Shown here: one piece after another, positions 10,501 to 16,496 of the stretch
Layout: the number at the start of each line of letters is the position of its first letter
Numbering within the stretch: the stretch's first letter is position 1
Source of the DNA: Dokdonia donghaensis DSW-1
GTDB lineage: Bacteria; Bacteroidota; Bacteroidia; Flavobacteriales; Flavobacteriaceae
Assembly (NCBI RefSeq): GCF_001653755.1
Contig: NZ_CP015125.1
Location: 308,001 to 372,000, forward strand
Length of the DNA: 64,000 nt
Direction of reading: 5' to 3'
The notes under the pieces: model-generated
What the model saw: only the letters and a program-made list of their open reading frames with translations
Told to the model about the DNA's origin: nothing
The model's database searches: none
Translations under genes and position numbers: made by a program

Positions 10501-12283
10501 CAACAGGACTTCCATCAATCTCAATTATAACAATATTTTCTGCCTTGCCTTGCCAGTATATATCTGATATTCCTGCAATTTGTCCTGCTTTATCATTGTC
10601 AGTTGCATCAGGACCATAGTTATAACTTAATATTAGTTGATTTATAGGCTCTTCAAAAACGATGTTAACATTACCCGTGGCATCTTGTGGAATAGCATTT
10701 CCAGTGCCATAAAAAGTATTATTTCCTGCTTCAACTACACCGCCAGTCGTAACAACTTTATAAATAGAACTTACACCGTCTAATAATCCATTAATTCTAA
10801 TTTGATCCTGCCAGCTTGTAGCTTGGGAGAAATCAATATCAACTACTAAAAATCCTAAATTGAATACGGGCTCATCAAAATCTATAATAAGCTCTGTATC
10901 TTGAGACGGACTCGTAGCGGCATTTATAGAATATAAAAAATATCCCTGATGACCACCATTAACTCCAGTTTGAAATACCACTTGATTTTGATTAGCGACT
11001 CCAATATTTGAAGGGTCAGTGGATTGAAAGTTTAGAGTTACACCATCAATAGTTCTCATCTCCATATCTACAGGTCCAGACAAACCACCTCCAGGCGTAC
11101 TAAATTCGGTTTCCCATACTAGTGTACTTAATCCTCTATCTATAGCATCAACCCCATTCACACCCTCATCAGTAATAATATTTCCAGAAACATCAACTTC
11201 TGTAACTACTGTAATGGAATCATTGTTATCTTCAGCATCAGGCGCCTCATCAACACCATTAATGGTTATGGTTAATATACCATAATCAATAATCGACGCA
11301 TTGTCTTGAACTGTATACGATATTATATCATCGATAGACTCTCCACTTTTCAAACCTGTAACAGAAGAATTTGTCTCATCCACATCATAAACATAACTTC
11401 CATTTGGTTGAAAAATAATTGAACCATATAAAGTTTCATAAGAATTACCCACAGCTGTAGCGAATACATCTACCTCAGAGACCACTATTGAATTACCAGT
11501 ATCATTAGCTAAAACATTACCAGGTATACCCCCTACTGTATTTGCAGCGACAGAGCCTGCGTCATCTGTTGCTACGGGGCCATTTATAAAAACTCTCGTT
11601 TGACTCACTGCGGTAGCTGTTGCCAAATTTGGATCTGTCACTGTCACAGTTGCATTCCTTACACCTGCCGTTGGGGCAGCTGTAGTATTTCTATAATAAA
11701 GCGTTTTAAAAAATGCTACAAGATCATCGTTAGGTATTGGGTTACCAGATGCCTCTGTTATTACAAAATCAGGACCTGAGTGAACGACAGTTAGCGTTGT
11801 TGAGTTGACAGTGAAATTTTGAGGAGCGTTAGTATCATCTAAGTCAAACTGAAAAAATCCATTAGGTATGTGACCAGTAGTTACATAAAGAAATTCTGAA
11901 GCATCTACGACACCCGTAAAATCTATACTAGCACTTAATATAGTGCCAGTATCAGAAGTTAGTGTAGGTACTTTGAACAAAGGACTAATACCATTAGATG
12001 GAACATTCCACTGCACTTCATTATCAACTCCTGCAGCATAAAAGTTAAGATCCAGAACAGGATCTGCATAAAAGGAACTTATTTTTAGGTCATCGCTACA
12101 GCTCTCAACCACCTCATTTGGCGCTGCCAGAGAAGAACCTATTAAAAGTACATACAACACAGAAAAAACTCCTAGTTTGCTCAGAGCACTTCTCACGCTA
12201 GTTATTGACATTACCACCTCACTCTTATGAGGTAAGAAAGATGATTTTTTAATCTGTCCAGAAGGAATAGTAATTTTTCCCAT
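1..12283 (-). CDS. Giant repeat-built surface adhesin, partial (C-terminus outside window)
   Basis: A single reading frame stays open for about 4094 codons from the ATG at 12283 to the window edge; the frame at both ends and inside the repeats agrees. An N-terminal signal sequence ends near the LLIGSSLAA stretch; a second ATG at 12211 would give a shorter, more usual signal peptide, and the first ATG adds 24 residues. Approximate modules: VCBS-like at 235-348 and 585-665; bacterial Ig-like 665-765; DxDxDG calcium-binding segment 770-800; an unrecognised region 800-1000; another DxDxDG segment near 1000-1038; Ig-like 1068-1185; DUF11 1186-1300; CshA-type fibril repeats (about 115 aa each, with the ITFTP signature) about 1308-3530; thrombospondin type 3-like DSDGDGVTDG repeats from 3531 onward. 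Such architecture is typical of calcium-stabilised cell-surface adhesins. A type IX secretion sorting domain would be expected at the unseen C-terminus; that is inference. Confidence 0.9.
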   Translation of the reverse strand, partial: MGKITIPSGQIKKSSFLPHKSEVVMSITSVRSALSKLGVFSVLYVLLIGSSLAAPNEVVESCSDDLKISSFYADPVLDLNFYAAGVDNEVQWNVPSNGISPLFKVPTLTSDTGTILSASIDFTGVVDASEFLYVTTGHIPNGFFQFDLDDTNAPQNFTVNSTTLTVVHSGPDFVITEASGNPIPNDDLVAFFKTLYYRNTTAAPTAGVRNATVTVTDPNLATATAVSQTRVFINGPVATDDAGSVAANTVGGIPGNVLANDTGNSIVVSEVDVFATAVGNSYETLYGSIIFQPNGSYVYDVDETNSSVTGLKSGESIDDIISYTVQDNASIIDYGILTITINGVDEAPDAEDNNDSITVVTEVDVSGNIITDEGVNGVDAIDRGLSTLVWETEFSTPGGGLSGPVDMEMRTIDGVTLNFQSTDPSNIGVANQNQVVFQTGVNGGHQGYFLYSINAATSPSQDTELIIDFDEPVFNLGFLVVDIDFSQATSWQDQIRINGLLDGVSSIYKVVTTGGVVEAGNNTFYGTGNAIPQDATGNVNIVFEEPINQLILSYNYGPDATDNDKAGQIAGISDIYWQGKAENIVIIEIDGSPVAVGGSVFVGTYGSIEVFPDGTYIYTPDTSNPAVAGLLTGQTLTEDFDYVLSDGVATDQAQLIITLNGDKTAPTITIDTPIEGDNIVDSAEVGSVSTSGTTTDVEDGQIVTVTFSDGTNTVTTTATVTGGVWTATDVDISSLSNGPITVTADVTDVGGNPATDNTLITLDNIVIDPCDAVVSGNPDNDGDGISDSCDLDDDNDGILDTEECYESNVGNVLPDGNEDGNFPVGYWDAEYYEGHFAISGSSFGTSDQDTQLDGTPGTPIFNGEAFLGINSFSFTDSRSYPGTGPYDTNTSTGLVPENYVGVNNDNIPFQPFYQTIFKRRFELAGELTYGGPGLSVDDVFEVFVNGTRVSFKSFCCGADTQPSVAENVTINSGDNVELRYTNLGFVGGYGFNVEFTPACEVDTDLDGIPNGLDLDSDNDGCNDVLESGGLDPNGDGILGAIPTTVNSDGLVTGGSPATGGYDGANGNEIVATQVNVAVMQPVDQTATTGESATFTVTATADNSTGFTTGVPNYGTPGNANAGINYMWYIGDPDTSGTLITAGDTNYSGENTDSLIVNDVTGLDGTEYFVVITHDDNVCFKETRSATLSIAQADVSIDKVLVDSSPYGVGDTVTYTLTVSNAGPDEATNVVVTDIPENLTITNVSNGCTALPCTIASIAAGTMNDVTITVTATIDSEGAFSNGASVVADQDDPDTANNEDLSIEADNQGTVPSVPPVAQNDISSPASPGATVSVDPTVDNGNGVDADPDGTLDVTTVSLVVPAGSTMVETDADGDITGYTVPGEGAWEVNPVTGEISFAPEAGFSDDPTNPASYTIDDNAGNTSNQATVTIDYVPVATADEVSGIMPGDPVVIDVLTNDVDGDLVDPTTVMIIDPANPGVPVTSLVEPGVGVWSVDPVSGAITFTPCSAAGVPDASCTGLFEGSPMDISYTVFDDEGNETTPAKVSATYAVPPVAQDDESLGNTPGATVSINPTADNGNGVDADPDGTLDVTSVSLVVPTGATMVQTDADGDIIGYTVPGEGAWEVNPVTGEISFAPEAGFNDDPTSPASYTIDDNDGNPSNAATVTIDYVPVATLDESTGNDTGVPVVVDVLANDVDGDVVDPTTVQIVGTANPGEDLVVVGEGTWSVDPVSGAITFTPCTVVSLPDCPEIFTADPTDIEYVVADDEGNVTAPASVSVSFIPEPPVAMDDASVNNMTGDPVVIDVAGNDMDPDGTLDLTTVQIVGTANPGDDLVEPGVGVWSVDPVSGAITFTPCSAAGVPDASCVGVSTQDPQDITYTINDNDGNVSNAATVSVMYDAEPPVAQDDESLGNTPGATVSINPTADNGNGVDADPDGTLDVTSVSLVVPTGATMVQTDADGDIIGYTVPGEGAWEVNPVTGEISFAPEAGFNDDPTSPASYTIDDNDGNPSNAATVTIDYVPVATLDESTGNDTGVPVVVDVLANDVDGDVVDPTTVQIVGTANPGEDLVVVGEGTWSVDPVSGAITFTPCTVVSLPDCPEIFTADPTDIEYVVADDEGNVTAPASVSVSFIPEPPVAMDDTSVNNMTGDPVVIDVAGNDMDPDGTLDLTTVQIVGTANPGDDLVEPGVGVWSVDPVSGAITFTPCSAAGVPDASCVGVSTQDPQDITYTINDNDGNVSNAATVSVMYDAEPPIAQDDESLGNTPGATVSINPTADNGNGVDADPDGTLDVTSVSLVVPTGATMVQTDADGDIIGYTVPGEGAWEVNPVTGEISFAPEAGFNDDPTSPASYTIDDNDGNPSNAATVTIDYVPVATLDESAGNDTGVPVVVDVLANDVDGDVVDPTTVQIVGTANPGEDLVVVGEGTWSVDPVSGAITFTPCTVVSLPDCPEIFTADPTDIEYVVADDEGNVTAPASVSVSFIPEPPVAMDDASVNNMTGDPVVIDVAGNDMDPDGTLDLTTVQIVGTANPGDDLVEPGVGVWSVDPVSGAITFTPCSAAGVPDASCVGVSTQDPQDITYTINDNDGNVSNAATVSVMYDAEPPVAQDDESLGNTPGATVSINPTADNGNGVDADPDGTLDVTSVSLVVPTGATMVQTDADGDIIGYTVPGEGAWEVNPVTGEISFAPEAGFNDDPTSPASYTIDDNDGNPSNAATVTIDYVPVATLDESTGNDTGVPVVVDVLANDVDGDVVDPTTVQIVGTANPGEDLVVVGEGTWSVDPVSGAITFTPCTVVSLPDCPEIFTADPTDIEYVVADDEGNVTAPASVSVSFIPEPPVAMDDASVNNMTGDPVVIDVAGNDMDPDGTLDLTTVQIVGTANPGDDLIEPGVGVWSVDPVSGAITFTPCSAAGVPDASCVGVSTQDPQDITYTINDNDGNVSNAATVSVMYDAEPPVAQDDESLGNTPGVTVSINPTADNGNGVDADPDGTLDVTSVSLVVPTGATMVQTDADGDIIGYTVPGEGAWEVNPVTGEISFAPEAGFNDDPTSPASYTIDDNDGNPSNAATVTIDYVPVATLDESTGNDTGVPVVVDVLANDVDGDVVDPTTVQIVGTANPGEDLVVVGEGTWSVDPVSGAITFTPCTVVSLPDCPEIFTADPTDIEYVVADDEGNVTAPASVSVSFIPEPPVAMDDASVNNMTGDPVVIDVAGNDMDPDGTLDLTTVQIVGTANPGDDLVEPGVGVWSVDPVSGAITFTPCSAAGVPDASCVGVSTQDPQDITYTINDNDGNVSNAATVSVMYDAEPPVAQDDESLGNTPGATVSINPTADNGNGVDADPDGTLDVTSVSLVVPTGATMVQTDADGDIIGYTVPGEGAWEVNPVTGEISFAPEAGFNDDPTSPASYTIDDNDGNPSNAATVTIDYVPVATLDESTGNDTGVPVVVDVLANDVDGDVVDPTTVQIVGTANPGEDLVDPGVGVWSVDPVTGAITFTPCTAAGIPDATCTGLSVEDPAPISYTVMDNDGNISDPAQVSVSFDECNGQGLGDCDGDGVSNDDEVNGGTDPNDPCSYNAMDQDLAIVTIEWNSIDCDMDGLTNNEETTGIDDPSTPNDPNGSTTDPQNPDSDGDGVTDGDEAGDMTDPNDPCALEIASQTVTPTTAWNDLDCDMDGLNNGEELTGVDDPTTPADPDGEITDPLDIDSDGDGVTDGQEALDGTDPNDNCSLVVANQTEMTDAAYDSADCDMDGLTNNEETTGIDDPSTPNDPNGSTTDPQNPDSDGDGVTDGDEAGDMTDPNDPCALEIASQTVTPTTAWNDLDCDMDGLNNGEELTGVDDPTTPADPDGEITDPLDIDSDGDGVTDGQEALDGTDPNDNCSLVVANQTEMTDAAYDSADCDMDGLTNNEETTGIDDPSTPNDPNGSTTDPQNPDSDGDGVTDGDEAGDMTDPNDPCALEIASQTVTPTTAWNDLDCDMDGLNNGEELTGVDDPTTPADPDGEITDPLDIDSDGDGVTDGQEALDGTDPNDNCSLVVANQTEMTDAAYDSADCDMDGLTNNEETTGIDDPSTPNDPNGSTTDPQNPDSDGDGVTDGDEAGDMTDPN
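1878..7633 (-). repeat. 1050-bp tandem array (about 5.5 copies) encoding CshA-type repeats
   Basis: Period is exactly 1050 bp (350 codons). Each unit encodes three CshA-like domains of about 115 residues that differ from each other, so the unit of duplication is the triplet. Copies are nearly identical; differences I can see lie at 3387, 3634, 5149, 5527, 5564, 5762, 5863 and 7601, several of them conservative (Val/Ala, Ile/Val, Thr/Ala) or silent. The diverged neighbours on both sides (7634-8360 and 1700-1877) encode the same domain type and probably represent older copies. Confidence 0.95.
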
Positions 12284-12431
12284 ATATAAATTCTTTTTTT
12301 TAAACACCTTAACGATCTAGCCTTAAAGCCTATCTATCTCTAAAATCAATAAAACTAGATATGCCCATCCCCAAAAGAGGAAATCAAAATCTTACTTACA
12401 AATCTAATTTAATTACTTGTATAACATACTA

Positions 12432-12439
12432 CAAATATA
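12432..12439 (-). promoter_or_regulatory. Possible -7 element (TATATTTG) for the giant adhesin gene
   Basis: On the minus strand the bases read TATATTTG, matching the Bacteroidota -7 consensus TAnnTTTG, about 150 bp before the ATG at 12283. I see no clear TTG at the usual -33 distance, so this is a weak call. Confidence 0.35.
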
Positions 12440-12442
12440 CAC

Positions 12443-12475
12443 TTAATCGTTAATATTTAACTTTTTAACGATTAA
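12443..12475. promoter_or_regulatory. Perfect 11-bp inverted repeat, possible operator
   Basis: TTAATCGTTAA at 12443-12453 is mirrored by TTAACGATTAA at 12465-12475 with an 11-bp spacer; a third CGATTAA half-site follows at 12491-12497. The repeat sits directly upstream of the candidate -7 element of the adhesin gene, where an activator or repressor site would be expected. It has no T-run and so does not look like a terminator. Confidence 0.4.
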
Positions 12476-12714
12476 TTGATTTATTTATATCGATTAAATG
12501 AAGTTTAGTGTCGACGAACGACATTAATTTATTTTACCTAAATTGCTTAATAACAGACAATTAACTATACGTCAAAAATCACAAATTATAAATACATACG
12601 AACTGCCTTAAGGTTCGGTTCGGAAATTTTTTAAAAATCTCAGAGTGAGAAACATCATTTCCCCTAGAGCTAGCAGTGCTTAATTTTATTTTGTCAAAAA
12701 AATGTAGAAAACCC

Positions 12715-12744
12715 TTTGTAAAAACTAGAAAAGACTTAAATTTG
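12715..12744 (+). promoter_or_regulatory. Bacteroidota-type promoter of the tRNA-Gly/tRNA-Leu operon
   Basis: TTTG at 12715-12718, an 18-bp spacer and TAAATTTG at 12737-12744 match the -33/-7 consensus of the Bacteroidota primary sigma factor. Transcription would start near 12750, about 37 bp before tRNA-Gly. Confidence 0.75.
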
Positions 12745-12786
12745 CATCCGCTATGAGAAATAGTGATGTTCTTTACAGAATGAAAT

Positions 12787-12858
12787 GCGAAAGTAGCTCA
12801 GGGGTAGAGCATCACCTTGCCAAGGTGGGGGTCGCGAGTTCAAATCTCGTCTTTCGCT
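12787..12858 (+). tRNA. tRNA-Gly (anticodon GCC)
   Basis: Cloverleaf: acceptor GCGAAAG pairs with CTTTCGC; D arm GCTC/GAGC; anticodon loop TTGCCAA gives GCC; T arm contains GTTCAAAT. The discriminator is T at 12858. The 3' CCA is not encoded. Confidence 0.95.
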
Positions 12859-12876
12859 CAAATTTTAAATAATTAC

Positions 12877-12890
12877 GCTTTCGCGAAAGC
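12877..12890. repeat. Iterated palindrome GCTTTCGCGAAAGC, copy 1
   Basis: Exact 14-bp copy, extended to 18 bp (ACGC...GCGT), in the spacer between tRNA-Gly and tRNA-Leu, so it is probably transcribed with both tRNAs. Confidence 0.95.
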
Positions 12891-12934
12891 GTATAGAAAA
12901 TATACCAATTTTATTTTCACATCCGTGAGAATAT

Positions 12935-13018
12935 GCTCGAGTGGTGGAATTGGTAGACACGTTGGACTTAAAATCCAATGTCCATTAGGACGTACGGGTT
13001 CAAGTCCCGTCTCGAGTA
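12935..13018 (+). tRNA. tRNA-Leu (anticodon TAA)
   Basis: Class II tRNA with a long variable arm. Acceptor GCTCGAG pairs with CTCGAGT (G-U at the first pair, as in other flavobacterial tRNA-Leu); anticodon stem TTGGA/TCCAA encloses CTTAAAA, giving TAA; T loop GGTTCAAGTCC; discriminator A at 13018. CCA is not encoded. Cotranscribed with tRNA-Gly. Its last bases are duplicated at 13372-13390. Confidence 0.95.
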
Positions 13019-13019
13019 C

Positions 13020-13049
13020 AAAAGGCTTCCATTTAGGAAGCCTTTTTTA
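13020..13049 (+). terminator. Rho-independent terminator of the tRNA operon
   Basis: AAAGGCTTCC, loop ATTTA, GGAAGCCTTT followed by a T-run. It directly follows tRNA-Leu. Confidence 0.85.
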
Positions 13050-13066
13050 TTTTATAACTATTAATA

Positions 13067-13345
13067 ATGGCTATAGTCTATATCCTCTATTCCGATAACC
13101 TTGACCGCTATTATATAGGCAGCTGCCTAGATTTAGAACAAAGAATTCAGCAACATATATTAAACAATAAAGGGTTTACGGCTAGAGCACAAGATTGGAA
13201 AATCTTCTTTAAAATAATAAATTTAGAATATCAACAAGCACAGAGAATCGAAAAGCATATCAAGAATATGAAAAGCAAAACATATTTAGTAAACCTCAAG
13301 AAGTATGACGAAATAACACAAGAGCTGATTCAAAAGTATAAATAA
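13067..13345 (+). CDS. Solo GIY-YIG endonuclease domain protein
   Basis: A 92-residue protein that is only a GIY-YIG nuclease domain. The VYILYS stretch at residues 4-9 stands for GIY, followed by YYIGSC (YIG), the conserved Arg and His in QRIQQH, and the catalytic-type Glu in the RIEKHIK helix, so the fold appears complete. Small proteins of this UPF0213/UvrC N-terminal-like type are widespread in flavobacteria; their substrate is unknown. The gene lies 18 bp after the tRNA-Leu terminator, and a second copy of the tRNA-Leu 3' end begins right after its stop codon, so it occupies a unit bounded by direct repeats. This context suggests a mobile or formerly mobile gene. No DNA-binding domain is fused to it, so an active homing role is uncertain. 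Confidence 0.85.
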   Translation: MAIVYILYSDNLDRYYIGSCLDLEQRIQQHILNNKGFTARAQDWKIFFKIINLEYQQAQRIEKHIKNMKSKTYLVNLKKYDEITQELIQKYK

Positions 13346-13347
13346 CA

Positions 13348-13390
13348 GGTTCATCCCGATAGCTACAGGGACCCGTCTCGAGTACAAAAG
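13348..13390 (+). repeat. Duplicated tRNA-Leu 3' end (remnant)
   Basis: CCCGTCTCGAGTACAAAAG at 13372-13390 repeats 13006-13024 exactly: the 3' half of the tRNA-Leu T arm, the acceptor strand and 6 bases beyond. Just upstream GGTTCA (13348-13353) also matches the T loop, but the two parts are separated by an imperfect hairpin (TCCCGATAGCTACAGGGA). The remnant cannot form a tRNA. It forms a direct repeat around the GIY-YIG gene. Confidence 0.8.
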
Positions 13391-13416
13391 ACTTTCATTC
13401 AGGAAGCTTTTTTTTT
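13386..13416 (+). terminator. Degenerate copy of the tRNA-Leu terminator
   Basis: The sequence after the tRNA remnant resembles the first terminator (AAAGACTTTC ATTCA GGAAGCTTT and nine Ts) with mismatches in the stem. It may end transcripts of the GIY-YIG gene. Confidence 0.6.
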
Positions 13417-13442
13417 GCTTTAATCAATTTAATGTTAACACA

Positions 13443-16061
13443 TTAAGATGTTGATTTACTCTTTTTCTTAACAAGCATTCTTTTTATCTCATTGAGTTTC
13501 ATAAGTGCTTCCACCGGTGTAAGCGTGTCAATATCTATATGAAGTATCTCTTCTTTTATTTCTTCTAGTAATGGATCATCTAGATTAAAGAAGCTAAGTT
13601 GCATTTCTTCCTCTGCAGCATCTTTTAGGGTACCCGTAAGCTCTTCACTACCGTGAGACTTTTCTAGTTTACCCATCATCTTAGTAGCGCGACGCAATAC
13701 TTGCTGTGGCATTCCCGCCATTTTTGCTACGTGTATACCAAAACTATGCGCACTTCCTCCTGGCACCAGTTTACGTAGAAATAAGACATTGTCTTTAAGC
13801 TCTTTTACAGAGACGTTATAGTTCTTAATACGCTCAAAGGTTTCACACATCTCGTTGAGCTCGTGATAGTGTGTGGCAAAAAGCGTTTTTGGCCTGCCAG
13901 GGTGCTCGTGCAGGTACTCACTTATTGCCCAGGCTATTGATATACCGTCGTAGGTACTTGTCCCCCTACCTATTTCATCTAACAACACAAGGCTGCGATC
14001 GCTCAAGTTATTAAGTATACTAGCTGTTTCATTCATCTCTACCATAAAGGTACTCTCACCCATAGATATATTATCACTAGCTCCTACTCTGGTAAAAATC
14101 TTATCTACTAGGCCTATGTGAGCCGCTTGCGCTGGCACAAAACTTCCCATTTGAGCAAGCAACACTATTAACGCTGTTTGCCTTAAAATAGCACTCTTAC
14201 CAGACATATTAGGTCCAGTAATCATAATCATTTGTTGATCTGCACTATCTAGATATACATCATTTGTAACATATGCCTCACCTAGTGGTAATTGCTTTTC
14301 TATAACAGGGTGACGCCCTTCCTTTATATCTATTACTTGAGACTCATCTAGGGTGGGTCTCACATAATTATTTTCTCTTGCCAGTTGTGTAAACCCAAGC
14401 AAGCAATCAAGTTGTGCAATTTGTGTTGCATTAGCCTGTACTTGCGGGATAAAACCACCTACCCAACTCACAAGCTCTGTAAATAGTTGCTGCTCTATGG
14501 CTTGTATACGCTCTTCTGCTCCAAGTATTTTACCCTCATACTCCTTAAGCTCATCTGTAATATAACGCTCAGCATTGACAAGAGTTTGTTTTCTGATCCA
14601 CTCCTCAGGCACCTTATCTTTATGGGTGTTTCTTACTTCTATGTAATACCCAAAAACGTTATTTGATGCTATTTTTAAAGAAGTAATACCTGTGCGCTCT
14701 GTCTCGCGCTCCAGCATCTTTTCTAGGTAATCCTTACCACCTTGTGACAGTGCCCTTAAATCATCTAGTTCTTTATGAAAACCAGGAGCAATTGCGCCAC
14801 CTTTTACGATAGAGACAGGAGCCTCTTCTCTTAAGGTTTCTTTTATTTTAGAACGTAATACTTCACAGTTTTGGAGCTGTTCTGCTATGATTTTTAGCGA
14901 GTCGTTATCTGCTTGAGAAGCAATAGCTTTAATAGGCACAATAGCTTCAAGAGAGTTTTTGAGCTGTATGACTTCTCGCGGGCTAATCTTGCCTGTTGCA
15001 ACCTTACTTATTAAACGCTCGAGGTCTCCTATCTGTTTGATATGAGACTGCATTTTATCAAAAATATCACCATTGTCTGATAAAAATGAGACCACCTCGT
15101 GACGTCGCTTTATCTCATCTAGCCTTTTAAGCGGTAATGCAAGCCACCTTTTAAGAAGACGCCCGCCCATTGCAGAAGTGGTTTTATCTATTATATCTAT
15201 TAAGGTGATAGCCTTTACTCCAGAAGCAGAGTTATATAGCTCTAAGTTACGTATGGTAAAGCGATCCATCCACACATAATCATCTGCAGCAATACGACTT
15301 ATGCTTGTGATATGCTGTAGCTTATGGTGTTGCGTTTCTCCTAGATAATGTAAAGCAGCCCCAGCAGCTATAATACCTGCCGTAAGATGCTCAACACCAA
15401 AACCTTTAAGAGACTTCACATTAAAGTGCTTATGCAATGATTCTCTCGCATAATCTATGTGAAAAACCCAATCTTCTTGATAAAAAGTGTGATAATCTGG
15501 CCCATATGACTCTATGAATTTCTTTTTTTGAGCCTTAGAAACAAGTAATTCACTAGGTGCAAAATTCTGGAGCAACTTATCTACATAAGCGACATCTCCT
15601 TGAGCCGTAAGATACTCTCCCGTAGACACATCTAAAAAAGAAACACCCACCTTGTCTTTTTCAAAATATACAGCTCCCAGAAAGTTATTTGTCTTTGCAG
15701 AGAGTATATCATCATTCATCGCAACGCCAGGTGTGACAAGCTCTGTAACGCCTCGCTTTACGATTTTTTTTGTTTGTTTTGGGTCCTCAAGTTGATCACA
15801 AATAGCGACACGACAACCCGCTTTTACGAGTTTAGGCAGGTAGGTATTAAGTGAGTGATGCGGGAAGCCCGCAAGCTCAGTGCGCTCTCCACCATTATTA
15901 CGATTAGTTAACGTGATATTGAGAATGGCAGCAGCTTTTACTGCATCTTCACCAAATGTTTCATAAAAATCGCCAACTCTAAAGAGTAACAAAGCATCAG
16001 GATATTTTGCCTTGATACCATTGTATTGTTGCATTAATGGGGTCACTTTCTTCTTTGCCAA
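13443..16061 (-). CDS. mutS: DNA mismatch repair protein MutS
   Basis: Recognises base mismatches and small loops and recruits MutL for repair. The 872 residues match the usual MutS length. Residues 31-34 (D-F-Y-E) carry the mismatch-intercalating Phe and Glu of the N-terminal domain; connector, lever and clamp domains follow; the C-terminal ATPase has Walker A GPNMSGKS near residue 615, Walker B LVLLDEIGRGTSTYDG and the ATHYHEL switch. The start is TTG: it gives the normal MutS N-terminus (AKKKVTPLMQQY), and no in-frame ATG occurs just upstream; the next ATG is residue 10. The gene is divergent from the SusC gene. No exact TAnnTTTG element was found upstream. Confidence 0.97.
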   Translation of the reverse strand: MAKKKVTPLMQQYNGIKAKYPDALLLFRVGDFYETFGEDAVKAAAILNITLTNRNNGGERTELAGFPHHSLNTYLPKLVKAGCRVAICDQLEDPKQTKKIVKRGVTELVTPGVAMNDDILSAKTNNFLGAVYFEKDKVGVSFLDVSTGEYLTAQGDVAYVDKLLQNFAPSELLVSKAQKKKFIESYGPDYHTFYQEDWVFHIDYARESLHKHFNVKSLKGFGVEHLTAGIIAAGAALHYLGETQHHKLQHITSISRIAADDYVWMDRFTIRNLELYNSASGVKAITLIDIIDKTTSAMGGRLLKRWLALPLKRLDEIKRRHEVVSFLSDNGDIFDKMQSHIKQIGDLERLISKVATGKISPREVIQLKNSLEAIVPIKAIASQADNDSLKIIAEQLQNCEVLRSKIKETLREEAPVSIVKGGAIAPGFHKELDDLRALSQGGKDYLEKMLERETERTGITSLKIASNNVFGYYIEVRNTHKDKVPEEWIRKQTLVNAERYITDELKEYEGKILGAEERIQAIEQQLFTELVSWVGGFIPQVQANATQIAQLDCLLGFTQLARENNYVRPTLDESQVIDIKEGRHPVIEKQLPLGEAYVTNDVYLDSADQQMIMITGPNMSGKSAILRQTALIVLLAQMGSFVPAQAAHIGLVDKIFTRVGASDNISMGESTFMVEMNETASILNNLSDRSLVLLDEIGRGTSTYDGISIAWAISEYLHEHPGRPKTLFATHYHELNEMCETFERIKNYNVSVKELKDNVLFLRKLVPGGSAHSFGIHVAKMAGMPQQVLRRATKMMGKLEKSHGSEELTGTLKDAAEEEMQLSFFNLDDPLLEEIKEEILHIDIDTLTPVEALMKLNEIKRMLVKKKSKSTS

Positions 16062-16496
16062 ACTGTAATTTTTAAGGAAAATAAAAATACGCCATTCTTT
16101 TGTGTTGACATTAATGACCTAAGGAATGTTATCCCCAGTTTTACACATTTTTTTAGTCCGCTTTCGCGAAAGCGTAAAATAAAGCGTTTTAAGAGCTTTT
16201 TACTGCGGCCAACACACAAGCACAACCCGCTAAATATAAAATCGATTTAAACCAATTTAAAATCATCCAAAAACAATAGGAATAATTTATTGTGTTTTTA
16301 TTTTCAATATCTTAAAACTATTAAATACTGAAACCCACCGCAAACAACTGTAAGAAAAATCATTATTTTCAATAAAAATATGAATTATCCTTAAAAATCA
16401 CATATAATTAAGCTTTTCATTAACAAATACACACTTATATGTAATTTATATTAAATATTATTTATAATTTGGATACGAATTTAAAATCCAAATTAT
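16062..16496. other. Divergent intergenic region mutS / susC-like
   Basis: Strongly AT-rich, 435 bp, with no credible gene. It contains an exact copy of the iterated palindrome at 16160-16173. It must hold the promoters of both flanking genes, but I find no exact TTG-spacer-TAnnTTTG match. Confidence 0.6.
16160..16173. repeat. Iterated palindrome GCTTTCGCGAAAGC, copy 2
   Basis: Exact copy about 100 bp upstream of the mutS start, flanked by CGTAAA on the right. Confidence 0.95.

Larger units (their letters stand above)
12284..12714. other. Intergenic region between the adhesin gene and the tRNA operon
   Basis: No open reading frame of note. AT-rich. It holds the presumed control region of the giant adhesin: a TAnnTTTG element at 12432-12439 (minus strand) and an 11-bp inverted repeat at 12443-12475. 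A short palindrome CCTTAAGG lies near 12610 before a T-rich stretch, but it is too weak to call a terminator. Confidence 0.6.

Noticed and set aside
12600..12640. Terminator around CCTTAAGG near 12610
   Set aside because: The stem is short and bulged, and it lies upstream of both flanking transcription units.
12817..13098. Plus-strand open frame across the tRNA genes
   Set aside because: It covers tRNA-Gly and tRNA-Leu and has no protein-like composition.
16043..16225. Short minus-strand open frame upstream of mutS
   Set aside because: It overlaps the mutS start in another frame, contains the iterated palindrome and has no family resemblance.
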